Counted from the stretch's first letter, positions 42,372 through 51,120 are shown. The stretch is DNA of 64,000 nucleotides from Desulfonatronospira thiodismutans ASO3-1 (GCF_000174435.1 NZ_ACJN02000005.1:1-64000); one strand, 5' to 3'. The notes: generated by a model not told the origin, from the sequence alone. Translations and numbers: made by a program.

Positions 42372-42851
42372 GTGAAAAATGCAACTTATTGAAAATGCCC
42401 GTGTTTATTGGGCTGAAAGTGGTTATTTTGGTGGGAGTTAAAAAAGAGGTCTCAACATGCCCTCAAAGCGGAAGTAAAAAAAGAAGGAAATTTTGTCTAT
42501 AATTCAAAAATAATACTTTTATTTCAAATAGTTAATGATAAAGTGAGGGCCATTTTCTGCCCTCAATATGCCCTCATACAGAAACCATTTTCTCAGATGT
42601 AGCCTACACCAGCTTTCTTTTTTCAAAAAGCCGGAAATATAGGTGGCCATCCTTTTGGTTAAGGACAGCCACCTTGGCAGTTAATGTTGAGTAGCCCGAT
42701 TTACAAGCTCAGTAAACTCTTCAAGGGACTGGGTTTTGTAAACCTTCCTGGTTAAAGTCCGCAGGTTATCAATGGAGTCTATGGATTTGATTTTATCCTG
42801 GAGAGACTTCGGCAAAGGGCCGTGGCAGTCCCCAGCCACATCTATGAGGGT
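42372..42851. repeat. 480-bp direct repeat DR1, copy 1
   Basis: Begins GTGAAAAATGCAACTTATTG and runs through a noncoding segment rich in TGCCCTCA, a terminator and the last ~57 codons of Rpn-5. The copy at 44877-45356 differs at only about four positions. Both copies begin by cutting an unrelated gene at the same base, so this is a mobile boundary. Confidence 0.88.
42638..42675 (-). terminator. Terminator of Rpn-5
   Basis: AGGTGGC(C)-ATCCTTTTGGTTAAGGA-GCCACCTT-type stem on the minus strand just after the Rpn-5 stop. The same structure is at 45143-45180 after Rpn-7, as part of DR1. Confidence 0.65.
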
Positions 42852-42977
42852 CTCTTTAGCGTTTTTTAGTTCGGCTTGCCTCTCCCATTTATCCTTTTCC
42901 TGCTTTATCCACTCTTCAGCCCGGTGTCTTTCTTTCTGAGCGCCCTGCTCCATCCACTGATCAGCTAAAGTTTCCAT
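42681..42977 (-). CDS. Predicted internal tail protein of Rpn-5 (RpnS-like)
   Basis: AAGGAGGTGA, 7 nt, ATGGAAACTTTAGC at 42977, in frame, 98 aa. Upstream region identical to Rpn-2's, apart from one base near the start. Confidence 0.65.
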   Translation of the reverse strand: METLADQWMEQGAQKERHRAEEWIKQEKDKWERQAELKNAKETLIDVAGDCHGPLPKSLQDKIKSIDSIDNLRTLTRKVYKTQSLEEFTELVNRATQH

Positions 42978-43736
42978 TATACTCTCACCTCCTTCTGGAA
43001 GTAGTTCCAGAGCCTTTTTATAGTCTTCCTGGGACAGATACCCAGTGCTTTTGACAAGATACCTAAAGAAAATCTCAATATACTCCAGGGCAGTTCTGTA
43101 ACCCAAGGACTCAATCAGACCCCGAACAAGCCTTGGAGGGATCTCCTTTACACTGGGGTCGTTCTGATATTTTATTATCTCTACATAAAACTTGAGCAGG
43201 ATCTTTTCCCGAACCTTGGCCTCATCCATACCACGGACGTTGAAAAAGGCAAAGGAAAAGTCCGGGATATAGACCTTGAAGGACTCAGAAGGCATTTCCA
43301 CAAGGTCATGGAAAGAAGAACACATATTTCTGTCGTCCTCCTGGCCCTGGTAGATGACTATGGGAATAATCGGAGGCAGCTTGCCATCCACAAGCATGTG
43401 CTGTTCCTGGAGATCAAGCCACTGAAGAGCCATGTACTTGAGTACCTGAACGCCTGTAAGTGGATCAGGAGAACTCTTGTGCTCAAAGAGAAGGTAAATC
43501 TTAGCGAACTGGTTTTTATAACCTATCAATCGTACGCTGAAAACCAGGTCCGAGTAGTGCTTCTTGAGCTTCTCGTCCACATAAGTTGTAGGTTCCAGTC
43601 GAAGAGTATCCAGGTCAAAGCGTTTCTGGAGTTCTTCAGACATATGTTTTTTCAGGAAGTGCCTGGCGTTATCCAGATTCTGGAATATCTTCAGGAACAG
43701 TCCTTCGTGTGGAGCTTGGTTTCTTTTAGTCGACAT
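42681..43736 (-). CDS. Rpn-family nuclease Rpn-5
   Basis: 351 aa, N-terminal type I (MSTKRNQAPHEGLF), over 95% identical to Rpn-2 through the nuclease and middle domains. Asp63, Glu85-x-Lys87 and Gln97 are intact. The linker differs from Rpn-2 (QGAQKERHRAEEWIKQEKDK). The class A tail ending NRATQH is identical to that of Rpn-7, though their nuclease halves are of different types. AGAAGGAGGTGA precedes an internal ATG at 42977. Confidence 0.92.
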   Translation of the reverse strand: MSTKRNQAPHEGLFLKIFQNLDNARHFLKKHMSEELQKRFDLDTLRLEPTTYVDEKLKKHYSDLVFSVRLIGYKNQFAKIYLLFEHKSSPDPLTGVQVLKYMALQWLDLQEQHMLVDGKLPPIIPIVIYQGQEDDRNMCSSFHDLVEMPSESFKVYIPDFSFAFFNVRGMDEAKVREKILLKFYVEIIKYQNDPSVKEIPPRLVRGLIESLGYRTALEYIEIFFRYLVKSTGYLSQEDYKKALELLPEGGESIMETLADQWMEQGAQKERHRAEEWIKQEKDKWERQAELKNAKETLIDVAGDCHGPLPKSLQDKIKSIDSIDNLRTLTRKVYKTQSLEEFTELVNRATQH

Positions 43737-43844
43737 ATAGATAATATAATCTATCCTGGAGGTGGGGGCAAGGGGAAATTTCTATAGGCGGCAGAGAGTT
43801 GGAGCCTGGAATGTAACCACAAAACATAAAAGCCGGTAATCAGG

Positions 43845-43881
43845 AAAAAACCACCCTATCCGCTAAAGGACAGAGTGGCTT
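43845..43881 (-). terminator. Terminator of the Rpn-6 remnant
   Basis: GCCACTCTGTCC-TTTAGC-GGATAGGGTGG followed by TTTTTT on the minus strand, as at 27310 and 28537. Confidence 0.8.
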
Positions 43882-43904
43882 TTGGGCTGGCAGGATAGAA
43901 AAGG

Positions 43905-44375
43905 TTAATTCTGTGCTGCCCGATTTACGAGCTCAGTAAACTCTTCAAGGGATTAGGTTCTGATTACCTTTCTGTTCAGAGCCCTTAAATTCTCCAAAGA
44001 TTGAATGGATTTGATCTTCTCGTGGAGCATATCAGGTAGAGGGCCGTATGCTTCTGTGGCTACATCTATGAGATTTTCACGGGCATATTCAAGCTTAGCG
44101 TGTTTTTCCCAATAAGGTTTTTCTTTTTGGAGAACATCTTCTCTTATTTCTCGTGCGGCTACACCTATCATTTCCTCACCCCCTGAAAAACGTTTGGTAT
44201 GCTCAAGCAGTCTCTTCTCTGGAATAGCACCAGAAGCCATAACGTATCTGACAATAATGAACAGGTAATCAGTCAGCTTATCGTTATCAGGCAATTTTTC
44301 CAAAAGATCATAAATTTCATGGATTTTAGTATCCAGCTCCAGTGTTGTCCGGTTAAGAAATTGCATGACCTCCAT
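43905..44375 (-). pseudogene. Rpn-6, 3' fragment with nonsense codon
   Basis: Only the C-terminal ~155 codons remain: TKIHEIYDLLEKLPDNDKLT, RFSGGEEMIGVAAREIRE and a class B tail (ATEAYGPLPDMLHEKIKSIQ). The conserved RTQSLEEF reads RT-stop-SLEEF, ending the frame at 43953. The nuclease half is replaced near 44385 by the 3' end of an IS4-type transposase. The internal AGGGGGTGA plus ATG (44171) is retained. It corresponds in position to Rpn-3 of the other block. Confidence 0.85.
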
Positions 44376-44390
44376 TCACTACAAGTCAGT

Positions 44391-44876
44391 TCAAGGACCA
44401 CTGTGCTGGGAAAAGCTGGGCGGTGCTCCACCAGCTGAAATGGCCTCGTTTTGGATCTGGATGCGCAATTCCCTGAAGCGTTTGATACTTACCCTCTCTC
44501 CGAATTCTTCCTGGCAGTATATAGCCAAAAGAAGGTAAGTGATCAGGCCTGCAAGAATCTGGATCAACAGACCGTATTTGGAGCGAAACAATATATGGTA
44601 CACATTCAGGTGGCGTTTCCACCACTTGAAAAATTTTTCGATGTCCCAGCGCAGCTTGTAAATCAAGGCGATGTCATCAGGTCCTAAGTCCAAACGATCA
44701 GTGGCCACCCCGTATCTGGTGCCGAGAACTTCATAGCCTACCAGACGCAGAGGTTTTTGTGTCTGGTTGATTTCAGGCTTTCCCAGCAGGACTACAGCGT
44801 CATAGAAAGCAATACTGTCTTCGGGAAGCGTAAACTGTTCTATTACTGTCTTTTGGGTATTGGCTTTTATGCGACA
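44391..44876 (-). pseudogene. IS4-family transposase, C-terminal fragment
   Basis: About 161 codons: CRIKANTQKTVIEQFTLPED, LVGYEVLGTRYGVATDRLDL, IALIYKLRWDIEKFFKWWKR, LIQILAGLITYLLLAIYCQE. The YKLRWDIEKFFKWWKRH block is the YREK-type C-terminal signature of IS4-family transposases. The N-terminal half is cut at 44877 by DR1 copy 2; the right end lies against the Rpn-6 fragment. Confidence 0.88.
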
Positions 44877-45356
44877 GTGAAAAATGCAACTTATTGAAAA
44901 TGCCCGTGTTTATTGGGCTGAAAGTGGTTATTTTGGTGGGAGTTAAAAAAGAGGTCTCAACATGCCCTCAAAGCGGAAGTAAAAAAAGAAGGAAATTTTG
45001 TCTGTAATTCAAAAATAATACTTTTATTTCAAATAGTTAATGATAAAGTGAGGGCCATTTTCGGCCCTCAATATGCCCTCATACAGAAACCATTTTCTCA
45101 GATGTAGCCTACACCAGCTTTCTTTTTTCAAAAAGCCAGAAATATAGGTGGCCATCCTTGTGGTTAAGGACAGCCACCTTGGCAGTTAATGTTGAGTAGC
45201 CCGATTTACAAGCTCAGTAAACTCTTCAAGGGACTGGGTTTTGTAAACCTTCCTGGTTAAAGTCCGCAGGTTATCAATGGAGTCTATGGATTTGATTTTA
45301 TCCTGGAGAGACTTCGGCAAAGGGCCGTGGCAGTCCCCAGCCACATCTATGAGGGT
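44877..45356. repeat. 480-bp direct repeat DR1, copy 2
   Basis: Starts GTGAAAAATGCAACTTATTG, cutting the IS4-type gene, and ends inside Rpn-7 where its sequence departs from Rpn-5 (about 45357). Offset from copy 1 is exactly 2505 bp throughout, so there are no indels. Confidence 0.88.
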
Positions 45357-45470
45357 TTCTTGAGTAGCCTTAAGCTCCCCCCTTTTCTCACTTTCCAGAC
45401 GAACCTTTTCCTTTTCCTGCTTGAACTCATTATACATCTCTTGCCTTATCTGCTGTGCTGCTGTCTGCAT
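45186..45470 (-). CDS. Predicted internal tail protein of Rpn-7 (RpnS-like)
   Basis: GGGAGGTGA, 7 nt, ATGCAGACAGC at 45470, in frame; 94 aa. The first half is of Rpn-3 type and the second half of Rpn-5 type, so the predicted product is itself chimeric. Confidence 0.65.
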   Translation of the reverse strand: MQTAAQQIRQEMYNEFKQEKEKVRLESEKRGELKATQETLIDVAGDCHGPLPKSLQDKIKSIDSIDNLRTLTRKVYKTQSLEEFTELVNRATQH

Positions 45471-46211
45471 GGCTTCGTCACCTCCCGGCAATCGCCTCGT
45501 GTACTCACCAAGCCTTTCAAGGCTAACAGGGCCTTGTACGGCTACGTACTGAACAATTGCCTGTAAATATTGCTTAACTTTATCCTGGTCCGGGATAGTC
45601 TCCAACAAATCATATATCTCCTGAAGCTTGGTTTCAAGCTCAGGGTAGTGAATGTACTTGAAGAGCAAGTGAAAGATCTCCAAAATGGCGGTCGTCTTGA
45701 ACTCATCATCCTCCATAGAGGAGATGTCATGGATCATGTGCTTGAATTCCGGCACAAAGGGCCTGAGCACTTCAGATGGCAAATCGAAAAGGTCTGAGAA
45801 CTTACGGCTGTAATTCCACCTGCCCTTTCCATGGTATATAACCACCGGGATGATCACAGGCAAGTACCCTTGGAGCTGACCTTTTCTTTTAAGATCCATC
45901 CATTTCTGAACTTCGTAATTCAGAATCTGAAGCCTGGTCAGAAACTCTGGAGCGCTTTTGTGCTCAAGCAGGATATAGATATTTACATTTTCAGTATGGC
46001 CCTTGAGCTGCACTGTGACCATCACATCGGCATAATACTCCCTGTGCTCCTCGGATACAAACCCGCTCAAATCAACCTGCAGTGTATCCAGATCGAGTAA
46101 AGAGGTGATTTCTTCAGGGATATGGTACTTGATAAAAGACTTTACAAACTCCGGGTCCTTGAAAAAATCCTTGAAGCACGCATTATGTGGATTGGGTATT
46201 TCGAATGACAT
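45186..46211 (-). CDS. Rpn-family nuclease Rpn-7 (mosaic)
   Basis: 341 aa. The N-terminal ~275 residues are type II, almost identical to Rpn-3 (MSFEIPNPHNACFKDFF; Asp62, Glu83-x-Lys85, Gln95). The final ~60 residues are the class A tail of Rpn-5 (HGPLPKSLQDKIKSIDSIDN ... NRATQH), where Rpn-3 has a class B tail. The switch occurs in the linker, at the edge of DR1. GGGAGGTGA precedes an internal ATG at 45470. Divergent from TR-3. Confidence 0.92.
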   Translation of the reverse strand: MSFEIPNPHNACFKDFFKDPEFVKSFIKYHIPEEITSLLDLDTLQVDLSGFVSEEHREYYADVMVTVQLKGHTENVNIYILLEHKSAPEFLTRLQILNYEVQKWMDLKRKGQLQGYLPVIIPVVIYHGKGRWNYSRKFSDLFDLPSEVLRPFVPEFKHMIHDISSMEDDEFKTTAILEIFHLLFKYIHYPELETKLQEIYDLLETIPDQDKVKQYLQAIVQYVAVQGPVSLERLGEYTRRLPGGDEAMQTAAQQIRQEMYNEFKQEKEKVRLESEKRGELKATQETLIDVAGDCHGPLPKSLQDKIKSIDSIDNLRTLTRKVYKTQSLEEFTELVNRATQH

Positions 46212-46260
46212 GGGAAAAACTTACACCTGTCTTGGGTCGTATGCAAGAGGTCGGAGCGAC

Positions 46261-46296
46261 AAAAATGCCAACTTTGAAGTAAAAGTTGGCATTTTT
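46261..46296. repeat. 15-bp inverted repeat between Rpn-7 and TR-3
   Basis: AAAAATGCCAACTTT-GAAGTA-AAAGTTGGCATTTTT, the same arms as at 29670 with a different loop. Conservation of arms but not loop favours a protein-binding or recombination site. Confidence 0.7.
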
Positions 46297-46406
46297 CAAA
46301 ACAGCCTTAACCCCCGTCAATCATAGCTTAAAGCCGAATGAAAGACTTTTATACACTCTACGCACAAATAAATTAGCCAACTAACATGCAATTTATATCA
46401 TTATAC

Positions 46407-46435
46407 TTGACATAAATAGCAAGCTATGGTAGTAT
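46407..46435 (+). promoter_or_regulatory. Promoter of TR-3, predicted leaderless
   Basis: TTGACA (46407), 17 nt, TAGTAT (46430-46435), then 6 nt to the ATG. Same architecture as TR-2. Confidence 0.7.
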
Positions 46436-46441
46436 TTAAAA

Positions 46442-47032
46442 ATGGCAAACACAAATCACCCCCAAAAAGGCTCAAACATCACAGTAGAACCCATAAGGTC
46501 ACTTGAGGATATTAAGTCGATCAAGAAATTGCTATCTGGAAACCCCAGGGACCACCTCCTCTTCACCATGGGCATAAACAACGGGCTCAGAATAGGCGAT
46601 CTTCTGCAGCTTAAAGTCAGGGACGTGCAGGGTGTAAAACCAGGAGACACCATAAGGGTCAGGGAGCAGAAAACCGGCAAGACAAACATCCTGGTCATCA
46701 ACAAGGCCACGCACAAAGCCCTGCAGACGTATCTGTCCCAGACCTTGGCCGAACCGGAAAACTTCCTTTTCAAAAGCCAGAAAGGAAATGCCCCCCTTAC
46801 CGTCAGCTACGCCAACAGGATGATCAAAGACTGGTGCAGGCAGATCAACCTCCGGGGCAACTACGGCACCCATACTCTGCGCAAGACTTTCGGCTACATC
46901 CAGAGAGTGCATTACGGGGTGGGCTATGAGCTTCTCTGTAAGAGGTTCAATCACAGCAGCCCTGCGGTTACTATGCGTTATTTGGGCATAGAAGACAAGA
47001 AGGTGAACAATATCTTAATGCACGAAATATAA
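46442..47032 (+). CDS. Catalytic-domain-only tyrosine recombinase TR-3
   Basis: 196 aa, about 95% identical to TR-2 with all catalytic residues (Arg50, Lys77, His144, Arg147, His171, Tyr180). Differences cluster in the 120-140 region (ANRMIKDWCRQINLRGN), which would contact DNA. Divergent from Rpn-7; followed by an AT-rich region and then integrase Int-C, mirroring the order TR-2 to Int-B. Confidence 0.93.
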   Translation: MANTNHPQKGSNITVEPIRSLEDIKSIKKLLSGNPRDHLLFTMGINNGLRIGDLLQLKVRDVQGVKPGDTIRVREQKTGKTNILVINKATHKALQTYLSQTLAEPENFLFKSQKGNAPLTVSYANRMIKDWCRQINLRGNYGTHTLRKTFGYIQRVHYGVGYELLCKRFNHSSPAVTMRYLGIEDKKVNNILMHEI

Positions 47033-47257
47033 TTATTAATTATATTAACAAATTAATGTTTGCAAGCATCTTTATTACCTAAAAGGGCATAACCCTATAG
47101 AAATTACATAAACAAGATAAAATTTTGGAAACAGTTAAAACTTTAAAATTGATTTTCAATCTTCGATATTAAACATAATTAGTATATAATCTGTAATATA
47201 TAAAACTTATAACAATAAACCTGATAAATAAATATTAGTTTCGAACAAGGAATAGCA

Positions 47258-47301
47258 TTGCTATGCATACAAGGTGAAAAACAGTCTTATATGCATAGCA
47301 A
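47258..47301. terminator. Inverted repeat, probable terminator
   Basis: TTGCTATGCATA (47258) and TATGCATAGCAA (47290), 20-nt loop, followed by AAGTTTTT on the plus strand. It lies just after the minus-strand gene ending at 47324, so it may also serve that gene. The AT-rich 47033-47257 holds no gene. Confidence 0.55.
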
Positions 47302-47323
47302 TAAGTTTTTAGATCGTATATAA

Positions 47324-47662
47324 TCAATTAGAGCTTAATCCGATTATTTCTTGAAGATCATTTACCATTATATATTCTATTACATCTTTTTTTATCTGTG
47401 GGTCTTGATCAAGCATTATCAAAAACATATTTACCATATCAATATTTAATCCCTCGCCAATCATTGCTGTCTTATCATTCTTACTGTAAGCATAAATAAA
47501 AGCATCTTGATCACGTTTACCTTCTTTTTTTAAATGCATAATTAACTTTTGCATTGGAAAGGCTAAATCAATAATAAATTTGTCTTTGTCATGATAACTG
47601 TTTTGCATATCCCAAATATTTACCACTGCCCTGCAAAGTTTCTCTAGTTTTGTGTGTTGCAT
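47324..47662 (-). CDS. Hypothetical protein, 112 aa
   Basis: Start MQHTKLEKLCRAVVNIW at 47662, with GGAGG 8 nt upstream; the frame extends further but without a ribosome site. Helical and acidic (MVNMFLIMLDQDPQIKKDVI, EYIMVNDLQEIIG) with no membrane segment. Unrecognised. It lies alone in the AT-rich spacer between TR-3 and Int-C; the equivalent spacer after TR-2 lacks it. Confidence 0.6.
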   Translation of the reverse strand: MQHTKLEKLCRAVVNIWDMQNSYHDKDKFIIDLAFPMQKLIMHLKKEGKRDQDAFIYAYSKNDKTAMIGEGLNIDMVNMFLIMLDQDPQIKKDVIEYIMVNDLQEIIGLSSN

Positions 47663-48150
47663 AATACAAACCTCCATAATTATTTTATAGACTAAACATA
47701 ATATATCATAATTGCCTATGTCAAACCAATAAATAAGTTTTAACAACGAATGACTGGGCCAACAACTATTGTGGTTGCGCCATGATATTCATGTTTGGCC
47801 AAGTATTTGGCTGATAAATTAAAATAATATCTTATTATATTGCTCTATATGTGATACCTCAGATTAAAACTTTCTGGTCATTAGCCCTGCCCTTAATCAT
47901 ATCCGTTAAGCTTTTTCTATCCACAAACCACGCCAAATCTTGATCACCGTAGCGCAAATATATTGAACTAAATATAAATATAATTAGTTATTAATTAATA
48001 ACTATATTTATTTTTTTCTTAAATATTATCAATTTGATTGTAATTTAGCTAATTTTTATTTTAGACCCGTCCATGTCTATTACACTGGAAAGTAAAAAAA
48101 TTGTTGCATATAAACGATTTTTTTAAAAAACATGTATTTTATGACCAAGT
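47663..48150. other. AT-rich spacer before Int-C
   Basis: Very A/T-rich with no gene of support. It shows no iterons or long palindromes by eye. Confidence 0.5.
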
Positions 48151-48201
48151 TTGACATAAATCTTTCTATGATGTTTCAATTGTTTTAATAATCAAAACAA
48201 T
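48151..48201 (+). promoter_or_regulatory. Int-C promoter and operator palindrome
   Basis: TTGACA (48151), 17 nt, TTTCAA (48174), then ATTGTTTT-7 nt-AAAACAAT (48179-48201), identical to the palindrome before Int-B. Confidence 0.65.
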
Positions 48202-48229
48202 ATAAAATTCATCATGGAAGGAGTAATGT

Positions 48230-48647
48230 ATGTCAGTAAAACTACTAAAACAAAACGAAGTAAACAAAATGGAGTGCCCTAAAGGAAAAGAAAAGCTGAA
48301 GATCCATGACCAAAAGTGCAGGGGATTGATACTGGAGGTTAGACCTACAGGGATCAAGACATACTTTATGAGGTATAAGACGCTACGTGGACGCTATAAG
48401 CAAATAAAGCTCGGCAGAGCTACCGATCTGTCTGTGAATCAAGCCAGAAAGCTGGGACACAAGATACTTGGAGACGTGGCAATGGGGAAAGACCCGCAGC
48501 AAGAGAAGAAAGTGCTACAAAACGTGCCCACATTTGAAGAGTTCGTGTGGCATGAATATTTACCTTATATTGAATCATACAAAAAGTCCTGGAAAACAGA
48601 TGTCATCTTGCTGCGTAATCATCTGATACCCAAATTTGGAGGCATGC
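48230..48647 (+). pseudogene. Integrase Int-C, 5' part (split by IS21)
   Basis: MSVKLLKQNEVNKMECPKGK to HLIPKFGGM, the arm-binding domain and start of the core-binding domain of an Int-B paralogue. AAGGAG precedes the ATG. It is interrupted at 48648 by IS21 copy 2; the rest resumes at 52043. Without the element and one copy of CATGC the frame reads PKFGGMHMDQIKRDH, matching PKFGKLHLDQITRDD of Int-B. Confidence 0.95.
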
Positions 48648-48843
48648 TGTGAGCGCCAACCTGAATATGTCTTAATTATGCCGGTTTGAAATTGTTTATA
48701 TCTTATTCTTGTATCTTCTTCTGAAAGAGAAAAGAAAAAATATTTTTTATTTTGTCTTCTTTTCTGTCCTTCTTTTTCTTCCTCTTCTTCTGTCTTGCCG
48801 TTACTGCCTTCTTTGCCTGTCTGAGGCAAAGGAGGGTAAGTTC

Positions 48844-49398
48844 TTGGGTCGCAAACAAAGCCAACAAGTTGTCTGCCTGCACTGTGGCGAAGCCTTTTGT
48901 CCTGACTATCGAAACAGGGGCAAGCAAAAATACTGCTCCAAAGTGCCTTGTCGGGCAGCCAGTAAGAAAGCCAGTCAAAAGGCCTGGCTGGATAAGCCTG
49001 AAAACAGGGATTATTTCCGGGGACCGGCCCATGTGGACAGGGTCCGGAACTGGAGAAAGCAAAATCCCGGATATGCCAGGCGCAAGACCACTGCTCCCAA
49101 GCAAACGTTACAAGATCACTGCCTCCCAAAAAGTGTTGAAAATCAACGTGTTGAGGAAACGTTACAAGATCACTGGATCACGCAACCATCTGTTATTATA
49201 GGACTAATCTCCTCCTTATGCGGGAGTGCGTTACAAGATGACATCGTCAGGGCCGCCCGACAGATGTACACCCTGGGCTGTGACGTCATCAACAACCCCA
49301 AAGGAGGATTTCATGTACCAAAAGTATCCGATTCATCCCCAGAGACTGCGCAAGGTTCCCAGACAGTTCAGCTGGGTGGACCACAGGCTGGTTCGTGA
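48844..49398 (+). CDS. IS21 passenger: zinc-ribbon protein (copy 2)
   Basis: TTG start as in copy 1; 184 aa differing from it at only a few positions (for example PKQTLQDHCLPKSVENQRVE). Zinc knuckles CLHCGEAFCPDY and YCSKVPCR are intact. Three GTTACAAGAT repeats lie at about 49106, 49159 and 49229. Confidence 0.75.
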   Translation: MGRKQSQQVVCLHCGEAFCPDYRNRGKQKYCSKVPCRAASKKASQKAWLDKPENRDYFRGPAHVDRVRNWRKQNPGYARRKTTAPKQTLQDHCLPKSVENQRVEETLQDHWITQPSVIIGLISSLCGSALQDDIVRAARQMYTLGCDVINNPKGGFHVPKVSDSSPETAQGSQTVQLGGPQAGS

Positions 49399-49702
49399 CG
49401 GTCATATTGAGAGGTTAAGCCATGCTGCAGCAGCCTTGTACCTGTTCCTGGTGACCGTGGGCGATCAGCAGGGGCTTAGCTACTACTCCGACCCCATTGT
49501 CATGCAGCGCCTGGGAATGGATGAAGTCACTTTGCAGCAGGCGCGCTTCAATCTGATCCAGGCTGATCTCATTGCCTGGAAGAAACCGCTTTATCAGGTT
49601 CTATCCATCCAGGTCCCACCCGTAAATCAGGCCAGGACAGCACAGGCCGGGCCTGTGCACTTCTCAGACGTTCTCAAAAAACTTGCCGGGGGTAACACAT
49701 GA
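49313..49702 (+). CDS. IS21-associated small HTH protein (copy 2)
   Basis: 129 aa with no difference from copy 1 that I can see. AAGGAGG precedes MYQKYPIHPQ. It overlaps the zinc-ribbon gene at its start and istA at its end. Confidence 0.8.
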   Translation: MYQKYPIHPQRLRKVPRQFSWVDHRLVRDGHIERLSHAAAALYLFLVTVGDQQGLSYYSDPIVMQRLGMDEVTLQQARFNLIQADLIAWKKPLYQVLSIQVPPVNQARTAQAGPVHFSDVLKKLAGGNT

Positions 49703-51120
49703 TTGATTATGAGCTTTATGCCAGAATAAAGCACTACCATGAACAAAAAGGACTTACCCCGGCCCAGATAGCAAAAGAACTGCAGCTGGATCCGCGTACA
49801 GTGGGCAAATGGCTCGAAGCAAAGCAGTTTCATCAAAGAAAGTCAGTAACAAGACCAAGCAAGCTTGATCCCTTCAAGGATACCATCGTCAGGATGCTGG
49901 AGGAGCACCCCTACACAGCCGTCCAGGTTTTGCGCAGCATCAAGGAGCAGGGCTATACAGGAGGCTCCTCCATTCTCAAGGAATACATAAGCAAAGTCAG
50001 GCCCAAAAGGTCCAGGGCCTTTTTAAGTCTGGCCTTTGCCCCAGGAGAGTGCGCCCAGGTTGACTGGGGAAATCACGGCTCCATCCAGGTGGGAGACAGC
50101 AGGCGCAATCTCAGCTTCTTTGTCATGGTCCTTTGCTACAGCAGGATGATGTATCTTGAGTTCACTGTCTCCCAAAGCATGGAGCACTTCCTGTCCTGTC
50201 ATCAAAACGCCTTTGACGCATTCGGGGCTGTTCCCAAAAAAATCATGGTGGACAACCTGAAATGTGCAGTGCTCAAGCACCCCTATGGCCAAAAACCGGT
50301 TCTAAATCCCAAATATCTTGACTTTGCAAAGCACTGGGGTTTTGAGATCAGTGCCTGCGGAGTCAGAAAGCCCCATGAAAAAGGCCGGGTGGAGAATGCC
50401 ATAGGTTATGTCAAAAAGAACTTGCTGGCCGGACTTGAACTGCCGGATTACCGGGCCATCAACCATTATGCCCGCCACTGGTGCAGGGCAACAGCCAATG
50501 TACGTATCCATGCCCAGACCGGCAAGAAGCCGGTGGACATGCTTGAAGAAGAAAGAGAGCACCTTTTGCCCCTGCCTGTTAACACCTATGATATCGGAGT
50601 CGTAACCCAGGTCCGGGCCTCGTCGCAGTTCCGGATCACCCTGGAGTCCAACCGCTATTCCGTGCCAGCCAGGTACGCAGGCAAACGCCTGACCTTGAAG
50701 ACTTATCCTGATCGCTTATGCATCTATGACGGCAACAATCTTGTGGCCAGGCATATCCGCAGCTTTGACAAAAAAAGGGACATTGAAGACCCCGATCATG
50801 TCCAGGAGCTTATTGCCCAGCGCCGGGCAGCCAGGGATCAGCAATTGTTTTCCCGGTTCCTGGCTTTGTCCCCAAGAGCAAAGGATTATTACTTTGAGTT
50901 GGAGAAAAAGCACTTGAACATCAAACACCATGTCCAGAAGATTGTAGCCTTAAGCGAAATCTATGGCTCTGAAGCCGTGTCCAGGGCCATGGACGACGCA
51001 TTCACCTACAGTGCCTTCTCCTGTGAGTATGTAGCCAACATCCTGGAGCAAAGAGCCAGGACCATGCCCCGCACCAGGAGCCCTGCATCTGACCAGGCGA
51101 GAGGATCTGCTGGATATTGA
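49699..51120 (+). pseudogene. istA: IS21 IstA, C-terminally frameshifted (copy 2)
   Basis: Identical in layout to copy 1 through residue ~453, including Asp122, Asp185 and Glu232. An extra C at about 51066-51069 (GCCCC instead of GCCC) then shifts the frame, so the last 36 residues are replaced by RTRSPASDQARGSAGY. Overlap with istB is also lost. The catalytic core is untouched, so activity is uncertain rather than excluded. Confidence 0.9.
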
